Shown one piece after another: positions 1 through 11,898 of a stretch of 64,000 nt of DNA (the stretch's first letter is position 1; each line of letters begins with the position of its first letter). Below the pieces are notes generated by a model that was given only the letters and a program-made list of their open reading frames with translations, was not told the origin of the DNA and made no database searches. Origin of the DNA: Endothia cerciana (taxonomy: Eukaryota > Ascomycota > Sordariomycetes > Diaporthales > Cryphonectriaceae); NCBI GenBank assembly GCA_026119935.1, contig JALRMH010000021.1, positions 434,001 through 498,000 on the forward strand, given 5' to 3'. The position numbers and the translations under genes were made by a program.

Positions 1-20
1 GTGGCTCTGACGCGAAAGAT

Positions 21-1754
21 ATGGTGGATGACGAAAAGATGAACGACCGACCCGTCCGTCGCTCGAAGAGGAAGCGTCTCCACTTTGACAGGGCTCCTCG
101 ACAAGAAGATGGAGCGAGGGAGATATTCGAGTGTGCGACCACGCTTGAAACCGGCGACGTCGCTATCAAGAGGGATAGCCAGTCTCTCAAAGAGTCCCCG
201 AAGGAGGCATCAGATGATGCATTGCAGTCTGATCCCGAGTCTGCCTTCGAGAAGTCTCGTGTTTGGGAGGCTATCAAGCCCGCTCTCAAGGAGAGCTGGA
301 GGAGCGCGTACAACCTTGCGCAGCCGATGGAGCAACAAGCTCTGTTGCAGGCAATCTCGCTACCAAGGAAGAACGATGTAGACCATAAATGGGCCGAGGG
401 CGTTCGCCGGTCGAACCAACGCTCTGTCAAGGTGCTTATGAGCCTGATCCTCCATGTCGTGGGGTGTAGATGTCTCTGCAACGCGTGTAAGACTCGCAGG
501 CCGGAAAAGCAGAGGAACTGTATGACCTTGCCTCCAGAGGCGTCGGAAATGCATGAGCTTCAGGAAATCATCGGTCGACAGTGCGTCAACTGCTACTTCT
601 TCCCTGCCGTGCGGCCTTGCGAGATCTTCGCCGGCCGCGAGCCACGTATTGGAAAGCAGACACCAGTGCCAATACCTCCCCATCCCGCTCGGTCAGCGCA
701 GCAGCCACCACCAGGCGCCTGTGATGGGACATCTCATGCAACTTCGATGCCCGCAGAGCCAATTTCCCGTCCTACGGTTCCGCTGTCTAAGCAGAGACGG
801 CGAAGACTCGCCTCTGCTACGCCTCTTTCCCGCACTCCTGGACCGTTGCCCATCATCCCTACAGCCCTGACAATACCGTCTCAACCAGTACCGTGTCAGG
901 CTGCTCATATACAGGCCGAGCCTGTGAATGCCGATCATCATGCTGAAGACACAATGAGTCGGTCCGATCGTCCCCCGACTCGAAGCACAGATGGCACCAA
1001 TGACAGTCATGTTGGTCGTGATCAAGCCTCCGCTAGTAGTCTCAGTGACTCCGGCGAGGTTGTCAGCGCATCAGACTCCAGCTTGCCGCGTCCTAGTACC
1101 GCATCTTCTGTGGCTCACTGGACCGGTAAATTCGGTATCGATCTTGTGACCGCTCAGTCGTCACTCGCAACCACCCAATCCACGAATCCCTCAAACTCCA
1201 GCACCATCCTCACCAAAGCCTTCAATCTCCTAGGCGAAGTCATGCAGCTCCCAGTCGCACAGCGAGAAGAAACCTGCCAGAAGGTCTCCGAGGCTTTAAA
1301 GATTGTCCGAGGACCATCACGAGACGCCGCGAGGGCCACTTCAGGCCATCATCAAACTGTCTCGGTGGCGGATGAATGGGAGATCGCACCAGGCCACCTG
1401 GCCCTACATGGCACAGCCCATGGTATTGGTATGTCACCATCGGTCGCCTTCTCCACCCACCTCCTCCGACGGGAGGTTATCAGCTTTGAGCAGGCCCAGC
1501 AGATCAGCAGCATACACAGGATTCTCAACAAGCATATCCAGCCGTCGTGCTTCGTGAGATTGAGCGAGTCACAGACGGGCTGGAAATGCGTTGTGTCAGT
1601 GCTCGAGGGCATCATCAACATTCAGAAGCCGGGCCTAGATGCCAAAGTTGGACAGGGCGGGGTACTGCTGGTTACTCCAGATCTAGAGTGTATCATTACG
1701 AACATCGCGCTCCAGGAGTCGAGAATCCAGGTCTGGTGGACGAAGGCGGATTAG
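21..1754 (+). CDS. hypothetical protein with Cys-rich motif (DUF3716-like), possibly 5'-partial
   Basis: Uninterrupted frame of 577 codons from the first ATG. The frame is also open from that ATG back to base 3, so the true start may lie outside the window. The N-terminus is basic and charged (an SKRKR-type run). Residues ~150-205 carry a cysteine pattern, CRCLCNAC followed ~40 residues later by CVNC and a further Cys, with aromatic residues between; this resembles the fungus-specific DUF3716 module, a family of unknown function. The middle (~210-390) is low-complexity Ser/Pro/Thr/Arg and probably disordered. The last ~130 residues are more ordered, with alternating hydrophobic positions, but I do not recognise the fold. 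No signal peptide or membrane segment is visible. The DUF3716 assignment is from memory of the motif; the alternative is an unrelated zinc-binding lineage-specific protein. That the frame is coding is fairly secure from its length. Confidence 0.62.
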   Translation: MVDDEKMNDRPVRRSKRKRLHFDRAPRQEDGAREIFECATTLETGDVAIKRDSQSLKESPKEASDDALQSDPESAFEKSRVWEAIKPALKESWRSAYNLAQPMEQQALLQAISLPRKNDVDHKWAEGVRRSNQRSVKVLMSLILHVVGCRCLCNACKTRRPEKQRNCMTLPPEASEMHELQEIIGRQCVNCYFFPAVRPCEIFAGREPRIGKQTPVPIPPHPARSAQQPPPGACDGTSHATSMPAEPISRPTVPLSKQRRRRLASATPLSRTPGPLPIIPTALTIPSQPVPCQAAHIQAEPVNADHHAEDTMSRSDRPPTRSTDGTNDSHVGRDQASASSLSDSGEVVSASDSSLPRPSTASSVAHWTGKFGIDLVTAQSSLATTQSTNPSNSSTILTKAFNLLGEVMQLPVAQREETCQKVSEALKIVRGPSRDAARATSGHHQTVSVADEWEIAPGHLALHGTAHGIGMSPSVAFSTHLLRREVISFEQAQQISSIHRILNKHIQPSCFVRLSESQTGWKCVVSVLEGIINIQKPGLDAKVGQGGVLLVTPDLECIITNIALQESRIQVWWTKAD

Positions 1755-3266
1755 AATTTTTCGGCTTTCGGGCCCTGCCGGCTTGAAAGGAAATTCTGCA
1801 TCCTCTCAGCAAGGTTTGCACCGAGAGATTTGTCCTGGGGAAGGACTTTGACGCATTAAGGGCATGAGGAGGGCGATGTTCGGGCTCCCTGGTTGGCCTG
1901 GACGGACCACATTTTGTGATGGCTGATACACGGAGCCGTCTTGTTGCAGGATCCCACGTATTGGCCAGATTATTATTCTACACCGAAATACAAGAGGGTC
2001 ATGGACCACAGTTTGTAGCACAGGTGGTAGATCGATCCAGGCGACCTCAAGCGCTGTACGGTCTCCTCAACCCGCCTAGTCCGGCATTCTTCATGTAGCA
2101 TTCGTTACTTCGTAAACAGTGCTAATAGGAGGCTAATGAGGGTTGGGTTTAGGACGACTTCGGCGGAGACATTCATTATTACGACTGGAGCCATCAGAAC
2201 ACCAGCCCCCTGACGTACATATTTTTTTCGAGACCTCTGTACTACTCTGCTTCTTAAGTTTGTAATCCCGAATCGCTGAGTTGCCCTACTGAAAAGATCT
2301 TCAATGGCTATTCGCAAGATAATATCTAATACGGGTGTCTGGAAGCTAATTATTCTGGGTTGATCTAGCACCCGTTCCGGCTTCTTCCAGTCCCACTTGA
2401 ACCTCTCGTTTCACGTTTGTAATTTGGTATTCTTTCTCGAAGGTCCATGCATGGGCTATGCTAGACGTAGAAATTACCGTAAATTAACGAAACTTCATCT
2501 AGAGGAAGAGAGGCAAAGTCGAAACGTTCACCCTTCAACTTAAGATAAACGACTCATGAGATCGGATGTACCTTTGGCCTGGCTATGGCTCGACAGCCGG
2601 ACATCGCCTGGACTTTCGAGCTTCGTGATAGTGGATAGACTTCGGCTCGAAGCGATGGAGTGCAGTATTGTTCGTGTGCGTGAAAGATTCTGGAGAAGGG
2701 TCTGATACCAATGGGAGCTGCTGAAGTAGTTCGTGTCAATCTGTATGGCTTGGCACACCCTTGTCACTTGTTGTAGGGTGGCGGATTAATGCGGTTGCAC
2801 GAATCATATCAACTCTAGAGAAGACGATAATTAAGCACAAGTGTAAACATACGACGTGCTAGAAGTTCGCGTACGCTAGACTGGCCCCTGAATAATTACA
2901 TTGAGGCTGCCGAGGTGCTTGGCGCACACGTCCTTCTGCGGACTGAGTCATGTCTACTAGTCCCCTCCTATTTTCTATGGCGCGGTCGTTAACGGTAGTA
3001 ATAACGAAGATGGTAATGGCTTATTCAGTGTCACGGACAGTGGAGACCCGCTCTGCTGGTGGATACATCTCACGATGGTCAATTTGATATAAAGTAGACA
3101 ATGTGCTGTTGTCAAGTATTAATGAATATGCCGTCAAAACTCAGTCGTTCGTTTCCTAAAAATCTGTCTATACTTTACTAGATCCTCGTCCTCAGACTAG
3201 GGCATTCACTTCTTGCTCGTGTCTTGTTTATAGACCAACTTCTTTTCTTTCGAGAACCCTGCCGTA
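1755..3266. other. intergenic; polygalacturonase promoter at its right end
   Basis: About 1.5 kb, relatively AT-rich, with only short unsupported reading frames. The right part is the upstream region of the polygalacturonase gene and holds a TATA-like element at 3088-3093. No repeats or RNA genes seen. Confidence 0.6.
3088..3093 (+). promoter_or_regulatory. TATA-like box of the polygalacturonase gene
   Basis: TATAAA lies 173 bp before the chosen ATG, a plausible distance for a highly regulated fungal secreted-enzyme gene. This is sequence-only evidence; no transcription start is known. Confidence 0.4.
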
Positions 3267-4595
3267 ATGTTATCAACCATTCTTCTCGCAGTCCTGCTAC
3301 CCCTGGCCCAGGCTGTTCCAGCACCTGCTGTGACACCTGCCGCCCAGTTGCAAGACAGGGCCAGTAAATCCTGTACCTTCACAGACGCTGCCGCAGTCTC
3401 GAAGTCCAAGGCGTCCTGTGCCACAATCACCCTCAGCAACATTGCCGTGCCTTCTGGCACCACACTTGATCTCACTAAACTGAACTCTGGAACCAAGGTA
3501 AATAGACCAGCGTTGGTGTTCTCATGTTACTTCCAACTTACACCGCCCCCACAAACAGGTCATATTCGAAGGCACTACTTCCTTTGGCTATAAGGAGTGG
3601 GAGGGTCCGCTCATCTCTGTATCCGGCACGGACATCGAAGTGACTGGAGCCTCTGGACATGTTATTGACGGTAACGGCGCGGCATGGGTAAGTGGAGTTC
3701 TCTCGTTTGCCTTTATCCTGAGTATTGTTTTTTGGGGAGCCGAAAGAGAGCAAGTCCCCGCTATCTTTGTAGTCTCTTGTAATTCGTCCCGTTATTCCTC
3801 TTCAATATTCAGAGTTGCAGATGACTCACCGCATACAATCCTTAGTGGGACGGCGAAGGCAGCAATGGCGGCAAGACCAAGCCGAAGATGTTCTATGCCC
3901 ACTCCTTGAAGCAGTCCACCATCAGCGGGCTGAAGGTCAAAAACACCCCGGTACAATTCATGAGTATCAACTCAGCCACCGATCTTAACGTCATTGACGT
4001 GACAATGGACAACTCGGCCGGTGCCAGCAAGGGCCACAACACAGACGCCTTTGACGTTGGCTCCTCCGAAAACATCTACATCTCGGGGGCCGTCGTGAAC
4101 AACCAGGACGATTGCCTGGCTATCAACTCAGGGACTAACATTACGTTCACCGGCGGATCCTGCACCGGCGGCCACGGCTTGTCGATCGGCTCCGTTGGCG
4201 GCCGTGACGACAACACCGTCAAGACCGTTTCCATCACCAACTCCAAGATCATCAATTCACAGAATGGCGTGCGCATCAAGACCGTCTACGGCGCGACTGG
4301 GTCCGTGTCCGATGTAACCTACTCTGGCATCACGCTGAGCGGCATTACGAGCTACGGCATCGTGATCGAGCAGGATTATGAGAACGGCAGCCCCACCGGG
4401 ACCCCTACAACTGGTGTGACCATCACCGACCTCACCGTATCTAAGGTCACTGGCTCGGTCGCGTCCTCTGCGACGGATATCTATATCCTCTGCGGAAAGG
4501 GATCTTGTTCCAGTTGGAAGTGGTCAGGTGTCAGCGTCACCGGTGGAAAGAAGAGTTCGGCTTGCGAAAATATCCCCAGCAGCGCTTCCTGCTGA
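3267..4595 (+). CDS. secreted endopolygalacturonase (GH28), 3 exons
   Basis: Exons 3267-3497, 3559-3687 and 3846-4595; introns of 61 and 158 nt, both phase 0, starting GTAAAT and GTAAGT. Spliced length is 369 residues, normal for fungal GH28. The enzyme hydrolyses alpha-1,4-galacturonan in the pectin of plant cell walls, outside the cell. Residues 1-~17 form a signal peptide (hydrophobic run, then AQA/VPA). The parallel beta-helix carries all four GH28 signatures: NTD at 185-187, the DD pair at 208-209, GGHG with His230, and RIK at 263-265, covering the three catalytic Asp, the active-site His and the substrate-binding Arg/Lys. The C-terminus has the family's Cys pairs. Endo- rather than exo-activity is inferred from the compact length. 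No neighbouring pectinase genes are present. Confidence 0.93.
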
Positions 4596-6651
4596 TTATT
4601 CCGTCCTCAACGCTGAAGCGCAAGGACGCAACGGTGGGCAGCGGCATTAAGCATTCAACGAGATGCTGTGTTACCACAGTTTTCTTCCCATGTTCATATT
4701 ATATTTATTGAAAATAGAAAGCCGGGACTTTCACCCGTATATTATAAGCTGCTACTGACACTGTTGCCCGTCGAATCGCCCATCAACCATGGAACAGCGA
4801 CCTACAATTCCCCTTAAACGATCATTGCTGCTCACGATTCATCATCAATATGCAAGGCTGAGACAGTGAAATCCGTAGGTATATTGCTCTATAGTATTTA
4901 TGCAAAATCAAGCGCTCAAGTATCTGCGGCTTCGTGTTCATGCTTCTTGGGTAATTATCTTTTTGTGAAAATTTGATCTGAGCTTGACGATTGATACCCT
5001 GACATTGGCGGACCAGGAGGCAGCATCCTTACCAATGGAAGTCTAGCGGAATAACGATAGATCTTCACGGCTAATTCTCAGCCTAGGATCCTAGCTGCCC
5101 AAGTCCTCACCCTGTTTCAGGAACGACAAGTTGAGTATCTCGCAATATTATCAATGACACTTCTCAAGGTCTGATATGCAAATATAGTACCGGGTGGCAA
5201 AGATCACGCTTTTGTCCTACTTCACATCGGTAACAATCCAAACGGCAGACTCGACCGTGTTGATGCTATAGATTTCATATGACGCTTGTGGGACGTCGTC
5301 TTTACGATAGACTACCTGACCCCACACAATCAGATTGTGCGAGAGAAGCCCGTCCATTTTCATCTTGGCACTTCAAGACTGCCCGTCGTTTTCGTCAAGA
5401 AAAAAACGAGGTTCCCTGCTTCGCTCACACTCAACAACTTCTCTTTTTGTTGGATAACAAATGATGGCTCATATTCAGGATCTTCTTCGCTTTTGGGATG
5501 GCCTGCCAGAGTATGGAGTCTATGGCGTCGAATTTCAGGAAAGCGTATTACGCCAGTCAAACAAATCGTGCTTATCCACGCTCCGGAATCTGGTCTACAA
5601 CCTCAGGGGTTAATCTTACATCTTCGCCACCAAGGCTGGACCGGGATTTTGCATATGTAGCTACGGTGGCACACTGAGACAAAAGGAGCCAATGAACACT
5701 GGCAGCTGAAATACCTTACCCTGAATCGCTAATACGAGGAGCGTGTCATTGACTCGACATTTGATCTGCGATCGACTGAGGGATGACAGGAAGGATGAAG
5801 AGGAGGAATGTGACGATGAGCCATCCGATCCTCTCAAGCCCTTTGGCGGCTGTCTTGCCTACGAAATCCTGCAGGTGCCTCCGGCAGGTGTCCCTATATT
5901 ATATCGGCAGCGCGAGATTACTATCTGATCGGCAGACTTGATCAACAGTTGATCAGGTTTGCTGCCGAACATAGGATGCTCCGACATCTAGTTAGGCTAG
6001 TCAAGTAATTGAGCCTTCAATTTTCTGCCCAGCTATCCATAAACGTGCTGAACGAACGATTAGATAGCATCACGCTGCTAGGAGTAATGCTTGTGGATAC
6101 AGTCAAGCTAATGGTACGACACCATCATGATGTCGAGGCTGCCTGCAGTGAGTGACGGAAACCACGCCAAACACCGGACATCTCACCAGGGGTTATTTAC
6201 TGGTTATGGGAACCTTAGCATTGTAACAAGAAGAAATTCAATTGAAGTTGACAAAGTTTACAAATAAATACAATCATGACTTCCCATCAGATTAAAATAA
6301 ATGACGAGACCCACCCCTCAGGTCACCGTTCGAATATCGACCTCCCCTTGACATAGAGATATAGAATTGGTCTTATTTCTAGCTCTCATTGTAGATTCTT
6401 GCCCTGCATGTTCGGGAGGCCAATTTATGTTCGTCGTCTTGTCCTCTTTGCAGCCTTGTCCCAGCCTTGCTACAGCCTCGAGCCGCGCAGGGATTCGACC
6501 CTAACCCCGCTGATCCCTGTGAAAAAGTCCCTTTGACCGCCAAAATTCCAAACGGCAGAATTCTCGACCTTCAATCGAACCCCCATTCTCGCGACTTAAG
6601 CCCACCTATCTCTATCTCCCATCCGCAGTTCCGACACTGTCAATCCCAATC
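4596..6651. other. intergenic, no gene seen
   Basis: About 2 kb between the polygalacturonase and RRP15. Several frames of 60-124 codons exist (for example 5286-5660) but have no recognisable similarity, no intron-supported extension and unremarkable composition. The segment just before 6652 is the probable RRP15 leader. Confidence 0.5.
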
Positions 6652-7680
6652 ATGGCTGGTGCAACATTCAAGAAACGATCGCGTGATGATGCGCCAAGGT
6701 CGAAAGCTGCCCGACCGACCAAGAAGCAGAAGAAACAGACGGCCTACTACAGCGAGAGCGAGAGCGCATCAGAGGCTGGCGACGGGGAGGACTTCCAGGC
6801 CGTGAACCTGCTCGACTCGGACGAGGATGACATACACAACGCACAAATCGATGACGGCGCAGACTCAGATACTGCCTCTGATGGATCGAGCTCGGAATCA
6901 GAGGCAGCACGGGCGCCACGGCAGAGAAAGAAGAAACCCGCGCCCTCGATAGCCAAGAACGCACCCGAGAGCAAATTCGCCAGGGACGCGCCCGCGCCCG
7001 CGCCCGCGCCCGCGTCCGAGTCGGAGGCGGACTCTTCGGCAGACGGGGACGATGACGACGAGAACGATGAGTACTCCGATCTCGACTCTGAGGCCGACGG
7101 CGAAGACGGCAGGCCTGGCAAGCGCGCCAGTAAATCCAAGCGCAGCGACCCGGCCGCCTTCGCGACCTCCATGTCCAAGATCCTCTCGACCAAGCTCTCG
7201 ACCGCGCGCCGCGCGGACCCCGTGCTGGCACGCAGCGCGGCGGCACACGAGGCGAGCCGGCAGGCGGTGGACACCGCGCTAGAGACGAAGGCGAGGAAGA
7301 AGATGCGGGAGCAGAAGAGGCTGGCGATGGAGAAAGGACGGGTGCGGGATGTGCTTGTGGCCACGAATGGGACCTTCAGCAACATCAACCCTGTCACGGG
7401 GGAGGTTGTGGCGGATGCGGATGGGGAGACGACCACAGAGGTGTTGGACACGGAACGGAGGCTGCGGAAAGTCGCGCAGAGGGGTGTGGTGCAGCTCTTC
7501 AATGCGTTCAGGACAGCACAGGTCAAGGCCGCTGAGGCGGAGAAGGTCTCGCGGAAGGAGGGGGTTATCGGTGTGGATCGGAAAAAGGAGAAGGTCACGG
7601 AGATGAGCAAGAGGGGCTTTCTGGATCTGATAGCCTCGGGTGGAGGCGGGTTGAAGAAGGGGCCGCTGGAGGAGGCCTGA
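6652..7680 (+). CDS. RRP15: ribosomal RNA-processing protein 15 (Rrp15)
   Basis: Single exon, 342 residues. Rrp15 is a nucleolar 60S ribosome-assembly factor needed for maturation of the 27S pre-rRNA. The N-terminal ~165 residues are a disordered, alternating basic and acidic region with KKQKK-type nuclear signals, runs of Ser/Glu/Asp and a four-unit Ala-Pro tract coded by a GCGCCC repeat at ~6989-7012. The Rrp15p domain covers roughly residues 165-335: the DPAAFATSMSKILSTKL entry segment, a basic helix (ETKARKKMREQKRL), the RVRDV element, a helix around LRKVAQRGVVQLFNAFRTAQ, and the terminal MSKRGFLDLIASG block. The gene faces YAH1 tail-to-tail, 367 bp away. The start is the first ATG of the frame and sits in a good context (ATCATGG). 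Confidence 0.9.
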   Translation: MAGATFKKRSRDDAPRSKAARPTKKQKKQTAYYSESESASEAGDGEDFQAVNLLDSDEDDIHNAQIDDGADSDTASDGSSSESEAARAPRQRKKKPAPSIAKNAPESKFARDAPAPAPAPASESEADSSADGDDDDENDEYSDLDSEADGEDGRPGKRASKSKRSDPAAFATSMSKILSTKLSTARRADPVLARSAAAHEASRQAVDTALETKARKKMREQKRLAMEKGRVRDVLVATNGTFSNINPVTGEVVADADGETTTEVLDTERRLRKVAQRGVVQLFNAFRTAQVKAAEAEKVSRKEGVIGVDRKKEKVTEMSKRGFLDLIASGGGGLKKGPLEEA

Positions 7681-8047
7681 TCAGGAATGCGGGAAACATG
7701 AGCAGCTGGGCGGGTTCATGTGAAACCTCAAGGGAATATTGCATTCGACGGGCGGCTTGAGAGTAGGGTTCTCAATTAAGCAGCGATGTGTCTCCTGCAT
7801 GTTCCATCTGGACAGGATGGCAACCATGACGATCTTTGTACATAAAATACAATGGCGTGCCCTTCTCACAAGCGCCGTGCCAGTCTATGCCTCCCATATC
7901 TGCGACTACGATCGGCCTCTGCACACCCTAAGCAGCACGTTTCGCTTCTGCTATGCAATGTCTCCGACGCGGTCGGCACCTTGTGTGTCATGCCGTCTGA
8001 ATGGCCTCTCTGTTCGCGTATCCTTGATGACTCGGCACTTCCCGTTG
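7681..8047. other. convergent 3' intergenic region between RRP15 and YAH1
   Basis: A 367-bp stretch that must hold both 3' untranslated regions. No coding sequence or clear terminator structure seen. Confidence 0.5.
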
Positions 8048-8744
8048 TCATGACTTAAAATCGCTCGCCTGTAGATTCCTCGTCATGGACGGCAGCTTCA
8101 CCACTAACCCATCTAACTCCGGGGTCATGATGATCTGGCAGCCGAGCCTGCTGGTCTCAGTCAGGCCGAACGCGAGGTCCAACATGTCATTTTCGTCGTC
8201 ATCCGGTTCGGGGATCTTCTTGTAGTAGTCCTCATCTTGCACGATCACATGGCATGTTGAGCATGCGCAGGACCCGCCGCAGGCGCCTGAAGGAATAAAC
8301 GTGTCAGCCTCCCACCACAATCATGTTCTCGAAGGGTGCAGCTCGCGAGGATGGCACGGGACCAATTTTTGCCGTACCTTCCATCTCTAGGTCGTGCGCC
8401 TGGGCTATGTCCAACAGGTTGTCTCCTTTGGACGCGGCGATCTTCGTCTCCTTCCCGTCCTTGTCGATGAAGGTGACCCAGAGCTCTTCGCCGGGCTTTG
8501 GCGGATCAACGTGCCCATGCCGCCTCGCTGTGCTCGAGGAAAAGGGCCGTGAAGTATATGCCAGGTTGGATCGGTGTACTCGGCATGAAGTACGGTGATT
8601 CCGGTGTATAACCTCTGGGCGAGGTAGTATTATGCGGGGTGACTTGGTGCTGAAAGATCGAGAAAGCGCAAAGGCGGCCGGGGGCGATACTGAGACTGTT
8701 CGCGCACGCACGAGTGAGCGTGCAAATGCCCTTGGGGTCGCCAT
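8048..8744 (-). CDS. YAH1: mitochondrial adrenodoxin-type [2Fe-2S] ferredoxin (Yah1), 2 exons
   Basis: Exons 8744-8378 and 8286-8048 on the minus strand; the 91-nt intron (donor GTACGG, branch CTGAC, acceptor CAG) splits a Gly codon beside the cluster-binding loop. The product has 201 residues. Yah1 passes electrons from adrenodoxin reductase (Arh1) to mitochondrial Fe-S cluster assembly, and also serves heme A and CoQ synthesis. The first ~75 residues are rich in Arg/Ser and lack acidic residues, as in a matrix-targeting presequence. The ferredoxin domain starts near residue 85 (LWVTFIDKDGKE). Cluster ligands are Cys125, Cys131, Cys134 (C-x5-C-x2-C) and Cys172, followed by the LGCQI motif and the acidic helix used for partner docking (DDDENDMLDLA). 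The family assignment is firm. Confidence 0.95.
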
Positions 8745-9489
8745 GGCGAGTGAGACTCAGGGAGAACCAAACGGCGGCGGCGGCGGAGGGAGAGGCAAGA
8801 CGGCTGTCTTTAGGCTCAGGACTCGGTGCGCGCAAGCTCTAGGCAGACGAGCAGACCGTGTATTTCTTTTCAGGTCGTCCAGACAGGCGTTCAGACAGTA
8901 GGCAATGGGTGCTGAGTGCGCTGGCAAGCCAATGCACATTAGCTGCAGCCGTGCAGGCGCGAGATGCTGAATGTATCTCAACGAGAAAAAGAGAGAAATC
9001 CACGGAAGGGCTCCCGAGGCCGACCGGGCCCGGCCCTGACGTCCTCGCATACCCAATACCAGAGCCCCGGATCGTCAGCAGAATTCTGCAGTAATTCTTG
9101 AGCTCTTATCGATAAGACATTGTGAATTATGTAAGCTCTTGCAATAACGTAGCCCCCCGCAGCCGGCGGCTCGGATTTTGTGACATGGGACATCGATCTT
9201 GGCTGGGCCTTGCTCGATCTTGGAGATGATTTCATGCAACCCTCTTTCATGCAAGTGGCAGACAACGCGTCGACATACACCTGGTACACACAAGAAAGCT
9301 TAGTACACCCAGGAAATACAGGCACTTTGTCAAGGACGGGTACGCAGGAGCTGATTATTTACCGGTGCGGCCTCTGGGCGGCATCGAAACTGTTGGTCGC
9401 AGGAAATCAGCCCATCACCGACAGCACGAGACCATGACAAGTTGAAGATTTGAGGCTTTGTATATCTTCAGCACGGTACACATCCAGAT
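8745..9489. other. divergent promoter region between YAH1 and UGO1
   Basis: About 745 bp separating two divergently transcribed genes for mitochondrial proteins, so it holds both promoters. A GGC/GGA-rich patch lies at ~8772-8792. No further gene seen. Confidence 0.5.
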
Positions 9490-11149
9490 ATGGCGAACAG
9501 CAACAGGCAAGGGGTCAATCCCCTCCGCCCATACTACGTCCCTCCAACTATCGGCGAGACCAACATCGAGCCATCCAACATACCCGGTCCCAATGCCTTC
9601 TCCCGCTCAGCAAATGGCTCCTCCTCCGCCAAGTACGCGTCAAAGGCACGCGACATGTTCTCGGACCTCGACTACAAGGATTACATCTCCGAGCCGTCGC
9701 CCTCGGTCGTCGGAAACATCAAAGAGATGATAAACGAGTTAATGTGGAAGTATACCACGGTCTTCCTGGCGCAGCCCTTCGACGCCGCCAAGTTGATACT
9801 GCAGGTCCGGAGCCAGGACGACGCTGGTGCCATGGGAGCTGCGCCAAGCTTGGCACCGTCGCCGGTGGTGTCGAGGCAGTCGAGCTTCAAGGCATCTTCA
9901 TATGGCGAGGTGTGTGACGGTCCGGAAGACAAGAGGGGGGGACGTGATCTCTCGCGCAAGACACAGCTAGCTGACTATTATGCAGCTCTCTGATTCAGAT
10001 GGCGACGAGCCCACATACTTCACCTCAACTGTGCCCCACACGCCCTCACCGGCACGGACGCGAAGGAGACGATCCATAACCCCGCCACCAGAAACGCCGA
10101 AGGCCGCCAAGAAGCCTAACCTACCGCCTCACATGCTTAACATCCGCCGGCCTGACTCGATCACAGAGGTTATGTCACAGTTGTGGCAGAACGAGGGAGC
10201 ATGGGGTGTGTGTAAGGGAACGAACGCTACTTTCGTCTACAAGGTGCTACAATCGCTGCTGGAGGGCTGGTCGAGGAGTCTGCTGTGCGCACTTTTCGAC
10301 GTGCCTGATCTTGGCCTCAAGACGGATATGGACCGCCTGGTGGACATTGCATCCCCGTATCCTTGGGCCTCCCTCTGCGTCGCGGCCGCAGCTGCCGTGG
10401 TCACAGGCCTTGTTCTTTCTCCGCTGGACCTCGTCCGGACGAGGTGAGTCTTGTACGCCCGAGCTCTGATGCGTTGCTGTGGCTGACGTTCTGCTAGGTC
10501 CATAATCACATCAACGTCACGGGGTCCACGGCGGACGCTGGGCATATTACGCTCTCTACCTTCATATTTCTGCCCATCAAGCCTCATGTTTCCTACCGCC
10601 CTCCACGCTTTCATCCAGCCCATCCTCCGTCTGTCAACACCCCTAGTCTTGCGGACCAAGTTTATGATCGACAGCGAGGTGTCACCAACGACCTTCTCCC
10701 TCGCAAAGTTCTGCTCCTCAACAGTCGCATTGTTCGTCAACCTACCACTCGAGACGGTCCTTCGTCGGGGTCAGATTGCAGTGCTTAGCTCGCCAGAGTA
10801 TGTCCGCGCCATTGAGGGAGGCGACAGCTCCGCCAAGACCGGTCGAAGTAGCGAGGATAGGGCAGCCGCGACACCGTCACTTGAAACGATAGTGCCGCTA
10901 GGGAAGTATGACGGCGTATTTGGCACGATGTATACGATCGTGAACGAGGAAGGGTCGAGAGCCGCTCCTCCAACACCAGCGAGGGCACGGACTGCCTCTA
11001 AGAAGGGCAAGCCGAGGATTACTGAGACCGTGTACCGACGAGGCCAGGGTGTCGAGGGACTGTGGAGGGGCTGGAAGGTCAATTGGTGGGGGTTGGTCGG
11101 GTTATGGGCCGCTGCGAATGTTGGGGGTGGAGGGGACGGAGAGTTCTGA
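9490..11149 (+). CDS. UGO1: mitochondrial fusion and transport protein Ugo1, 3 exons
   Basis: Exons 9490-9909, 9986-10443 and 10498-11149; introns of 76 nt (donor GTGTGT, branch CTGAC) and 54 nt (donor GTGAGT, branch CTGAC). The product has 509 residues. Ugo1 is a modified mitochondrial-carrier protein of the outer membrane that links Fzo1 and Mgm1 during mitochondrial fusion. Evidence: the N-terminal segment with YYVPPTIGE and the FSDLDYKDYI block typical of fungal Ugo1; a carrier-like motif at FLAQPFDAAKLILQVR (the P-x-[DE]-x2-[KR] signature); a second at LVLSPLDLVRTR; and a third degenerate one at LPLETVLRRGQ. An LWRGWKVNWWGLVG segment near the C-terminus matches the carrier repeat end. 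Between the first two motifs lies a long Ser/Pro/Arg-rich insert (~residues 125-185). Confidence 0.9.
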
Positions 11150-11871
11150 TCAGGCCAGAATGGGCCGCTCTTGCGAGAATCGTGTCCTCGCTCCCAGAGG
11201 ATCGAGGATCTTGGGCGAAGCGTGATGGTGGTCACATTCATGCAGAGAAACATCGCAGGGGGGTCGTGGCGCTCTCTTGGTAGAAGGAACCGGGTGTCAA
11301 ATGGTTGATGTGCTCTCTACTCACGAATGATGGTATGATATCCCTGCTTCGACAGTTGTACATCGATGCGAGCAAGCACGTTCAAACACACACGTCTCAC
11401 ATCAGGCCTAAGGCCGTTGGATGACTGCAAATAGCGGCAGCATTCTTGATCCGCCGACCGAACGGATGAATCTACTGCTGGTCTTCTTTTCTTCTCTTTT
11501 CATCTTTCCTCCCCTTTCATCCAAAAGTGACATACGCATAGTGTGTCTCCAATGAGGACGTCGGAATCCCGTGGACGCTACAAGGTCTTCTGTGGTCCGG
11601 GGTGAAGTTAATTTACCTCAAGCGAGCCATTGGCGGAGGAACTTGAAAAAAAGGCATGCGCGGATTCTTCGATCCGACCGACGATTCCTTACCACGGCGG
11701 CAGGACGTTCAGACAAAGTTGTGCGACACGAAAACAGCTGATTCTCAACCGGGGTTTCATGTTGCCATTCTTCGGAGGATTTGATTGCGTGCCGCCTCAC
11801 GAGGCTAGGCCCGCTCCCACGCCCTCAGGTGATAATTCCCGGTTTCTGTCCTGGGCATACCAGCCTGACCC

Positions 11872-11898
11872 GGGGAGGGGGGGGGGGGGAGGGTGGGG
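11872..11898. repeat. G-rich homopolymer tract (G13 plus flanking G runs)
   Basis: Runs of 4, 13, 3 and 4 G separated by single A or T. This could form a G-quadruplex, and such runs are also prone to length error during sequencing. Confidence 0.7.

Noticed and set aside
6747..7610. 287-codon minus-strand frame opposite RRP15
   Set aside because: Ser/Ala-rich mirror of the acidic and basic repeats of Rrp15; no independent domain.
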